Of a stretch of 5,200 bases of DNA, positions 3,635-5,200 are shown piece by piece (positions within the stretch are counted from its first letter, which is position 1; every line of letters starts with the position of its first letter). The notes beneath the pieces are model-generated. The model made no database searches. It saw nothing but the letters and a program-made list of their open reading frames with translations, and was not told where the DNA came from. The translations under genes were made by a program, and so were the position numbers. This stretch comes from Acidobacteriota bacterium (GTDB taxonomy: Bacteria > Acidobacteriota > Blastocatellia > Pyrinomonadales > Pyrinomonadaceae). The stretch covers positions 1 through 5,200 of the forward strand of contig JAEZJR010000055.1 of NCBI GenBank assembly GCA_023415725.1. The letters run 5' to 3'.

Positions 3635-5200
3635 TTGGTTGAACAAGCGGAAACCTACCAGAATCCGGTATTCCCGGAGTCGTTCCCTGATCCATTCGTT
3701 TTGAAGTTCTGCGGCGAATACTTCGCTTACTGCACGGGCTTCGCGAGGGACGGCCTCGCCGTGGGCGTCGCCCATTCGCTCGACCTCGTTCACTGGAACT
3801 ACCTGGGTGGAGCACTGCAGCCGATAGCTGCTGAACCTCCGTATTACTGGGCCCCCGAGGTGGTGTACCACAACGGGCGGTTCTACATGTATTACAGCTG
3901 CGGTAACGAAACGCTAATGGAGATCCGCGTGGCAGTTTCCGACCGGCCTGACGGCGGGTTCGTGGATTCCGGGCACCGGCTGACGAAAGAGGAATTCGCC
4001 ATCGACGCTCACGTTTTCACCAACGAAGACGGACAGCGGTACATGTTCTATGCGACGGATTTCCTGACGCACTCGCACATCGGGACCGGCACCGTCGTCG
4101 ACCGGATGGTCAACTGGTTCGAGCTCGAGGGAAACCCGAAGCCGGTGAGCCGGGCCGCCTATGACTGGCAGGTTTACGACCCGCACCGCGTCGAGAAGGG
4201 GGGCGTTCGCTGGCACACTGTTGAGGGCCCGACGGTCTTCAAATACAAACGCCGATATTTCGAGATGTTCAGCGGCGGTAACTGGCAGAACTCGAGCTAC
4301 GGCGTCGGGTACGCGACCACCGATACGCTTGAGCGCTCCGAGGAGTGGCACCAATCGATCGACGGTTCGTCGGTGCTTCCGATCCTCAGGACAATTCCTG
4401 AAAAGGTGATAGGGCCGGGACACAACAGCGCCGCGATCGGCCCGAATGGCCGCGAGTTGTATTGCGTTTACCATTGCTGGCAGGGCGACGAACGCGTGAT
4501 GGCGATCGACCGTATGGGGTTCGCCGGGGACCGCCTTTTCGTGAATGGTCCCACTTTCACGCCGCAGCTGGCACCGTTCAAGCCGATGCACAGCACAAAT
4601 TCAACGGAGTTTGAATTGGCTGGGGAATGGGATCGTTCGAGAAATTCGCTGGCCAATAGATCTGGAAACGCCTGGGCGGAAATTCCGGCAGGAAGTACAT
4701 GCTTCCTCGCCGAACTGAGCTTCCGCCTGGCAAATCCCCCTGAGGCCGACTCCTCTATCATTTTCGGTGGAAAATTCGGCGAGCTTCCCATATTCGCTTT
4801 AACGATAGACCCGGCGGCCGGTAAGGTCATATTCATCGACAAACAAAACGATGAACTGACGTTGCCGGAGGCGATCGACCTTCTGGCGTTCCAGCATCTA
4901 AGCGTTGAAGCGGACGGGCATTTCGTCCGGATCAAGCTAAACGGTCTGCCGGTGAAGATCGCTGCGAGCCTCGAATTTGCGTGCGATCGGTTCTTTATCG
5001 AAGCCAAAAACTCATTTGTCGACATTCGCGGATTAGCTCTTACGCCAGGGTTCGAAGATCTTTTCGACCGCGGCGGAGATCCTGCCGAATCTGGTTGGAA
5101 TAAGGCCGGGGCGATCGACGCTAAAGTGTCCGACGAAGAGCTTCGGATCTCCGCGGCCGGTGGCGAGGGTTATGTATGGAAGGGTGAGCCTACAAGATCG
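3635..5200 (+). CDS. Glycoside hydrolase family 43 enzyme, 3' end outside window
   Basis: At least 522 codons, open to the window edge. Residues about 8-315 form a GH43 five-bladed propeller. Pro18-Asp19-Pro20 carries the catalytic base, Asp124 (AIDAH) is the pKa-modulating Asp, Glu197 in VEGP is the catalytic acid, and WAPE (72-75) and GPGH with His263 match the conserved core. GH43 enzymes are inverting, mostly beta-xylosidases, alpha-arabinofuranosidases or arabinanases; the substrate cannot be told here. Residues about 325-465 look like a beta-sandwich (for example IKLNGLPVKI), and a second such module seems to begin at Phe473 (FEDLFDR). No signal peptide is seen, so the enzyme is probably cytoplasmic and acts on imported oligosaccharides. 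The start is TTG at 3635: an in-frame TGA lies at 3623-3625 and the next in-frame ATG is inside the fold. It follows the receiver-like gene by 35 nt, probably in the same transcript. Confidence 0.9.
   Translation, partial: MVEQAETYQNPVFPESFPDPFVLKFCGEYFAYCTGFARDGLAVGVAHSLDLVHWNYLGGALQPIAAEPPYYWAPEVVYHNGRFYMYYSCGNETLMEIRVAVSDRPDGGFVDSGHRLTKEEFAIDAHVFTNEDGQRYMFYATDFLTHSHIGTGTVVDRMVNWFELEGNPKPVSRAAYDWQVYDPHRVEKGGVRWHTVEGPTVFKYKRRYFEMFSGGNWQNSSYGVGYATTDTLERSEEWHQSIDGSSVLPILRTIPEKVIGPGHNSAAIGPNGRELYCVYHCWQGDERVMAIDRMGFAGDRLFVNGPTFTPQLAPFKPMHSTNSTEFELAGEWDRSRNSLANRSGNAWAEIPAGSTCFLAELSFRLANPPEADSSIIFGGKFGELPIFALTIDPAAGKVIFIDKQNDELTLPEAIDLLAFQHLSVEADGHFVRIKLNGLPVKIAASLEFACDRFFIEAKNSFVDIRGLALTPGFEDLFDRGGDPAESGWNKAGAIDAKVSDEELRISAAGGEGYVWKGEPTRS

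Noticed and set aside
3350..3871. Minus-strand frame of 173 codons
   Set aside because: Lies antisense to both the receiver-like gene and the GH43 N-terminus and has no recognisable domain.
3914..5025. Long minus-strand frames (225 and 185 codons) opposite the GH43 gene
   Set aside because: They are shadows: the plus-strand frame carries all GH43 catalytic motifs across the same bases.

Overview
The window looks like chromosomal DNA of a free-living, moderately GC-rich bacterium. My best guess is Acidobacteriota, class Blastocatellia (Pyrinomonadaceae-like). That guess rests mainly on the very Asn-rich small lipoprotein at 545-865, a type I associate with that lineage, plus a soil-type glycosidase; no rRNA or marker gene confirms it. 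I see no tRNA, rRNA, CRISPR array, insertion sequence or phage gene.

Layout. Positions 1-533 carry no gene I can defend, but they contain a perfect 15-bp hairpin (123-159). A short Asn-rich lipoprotein gene (545-865) follows, with a clear Shine-Dalgarno and an intrinsic terminator (886-918). Next is an odd element: eleven 21-bp units (941-1171) that read as an uninterrupted Leu/Arg/Phe heptad repeat in one frame. The only possible start codon of that frame lies in the loop of the preceding terminator, and its 3' end forms a second long hairpin (1198-1235), which probably also terminates the convergent operon.

From 3126 down to 1256 on the minus strand is a tightly packed four-gene operon. 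It encodes a DUF1360-like membrane protein, a three-helix PQ-loop/SemiSWEET-like membrane protein, a tiny highly charged hydrophilin-like protein, and a YghA/YdaD-type short-chain dehydrogenase. The genes overlap by 4 nt, overlap by 4 nt, and are separated by 1 nt, so translation is probably coupled. The dehydrogenase family and the hydrophilin composition hint at a general or desiccation-stress role.

The divergent region (3127-3230) holds a near-perfect 24-bp palindrome, a good operator candidate for one or both directions. On the plus strand come a short receiver-like protein that has lost the phospho-acceptor Asp (about 3231-3599) and then a family 43 glycoside hydrolase (TTG start at 3635). 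The latter has all three expected catalytic acids, carries C-terminal beta-sandwich modules and runs off the window end. The GH43 enzyme probably handles arabinose- or xylose-containing oligosaccharides in the cytoplasm. Any link between it and the SemiSWEET-like protein across the divergent promoter is only a hypothesis.
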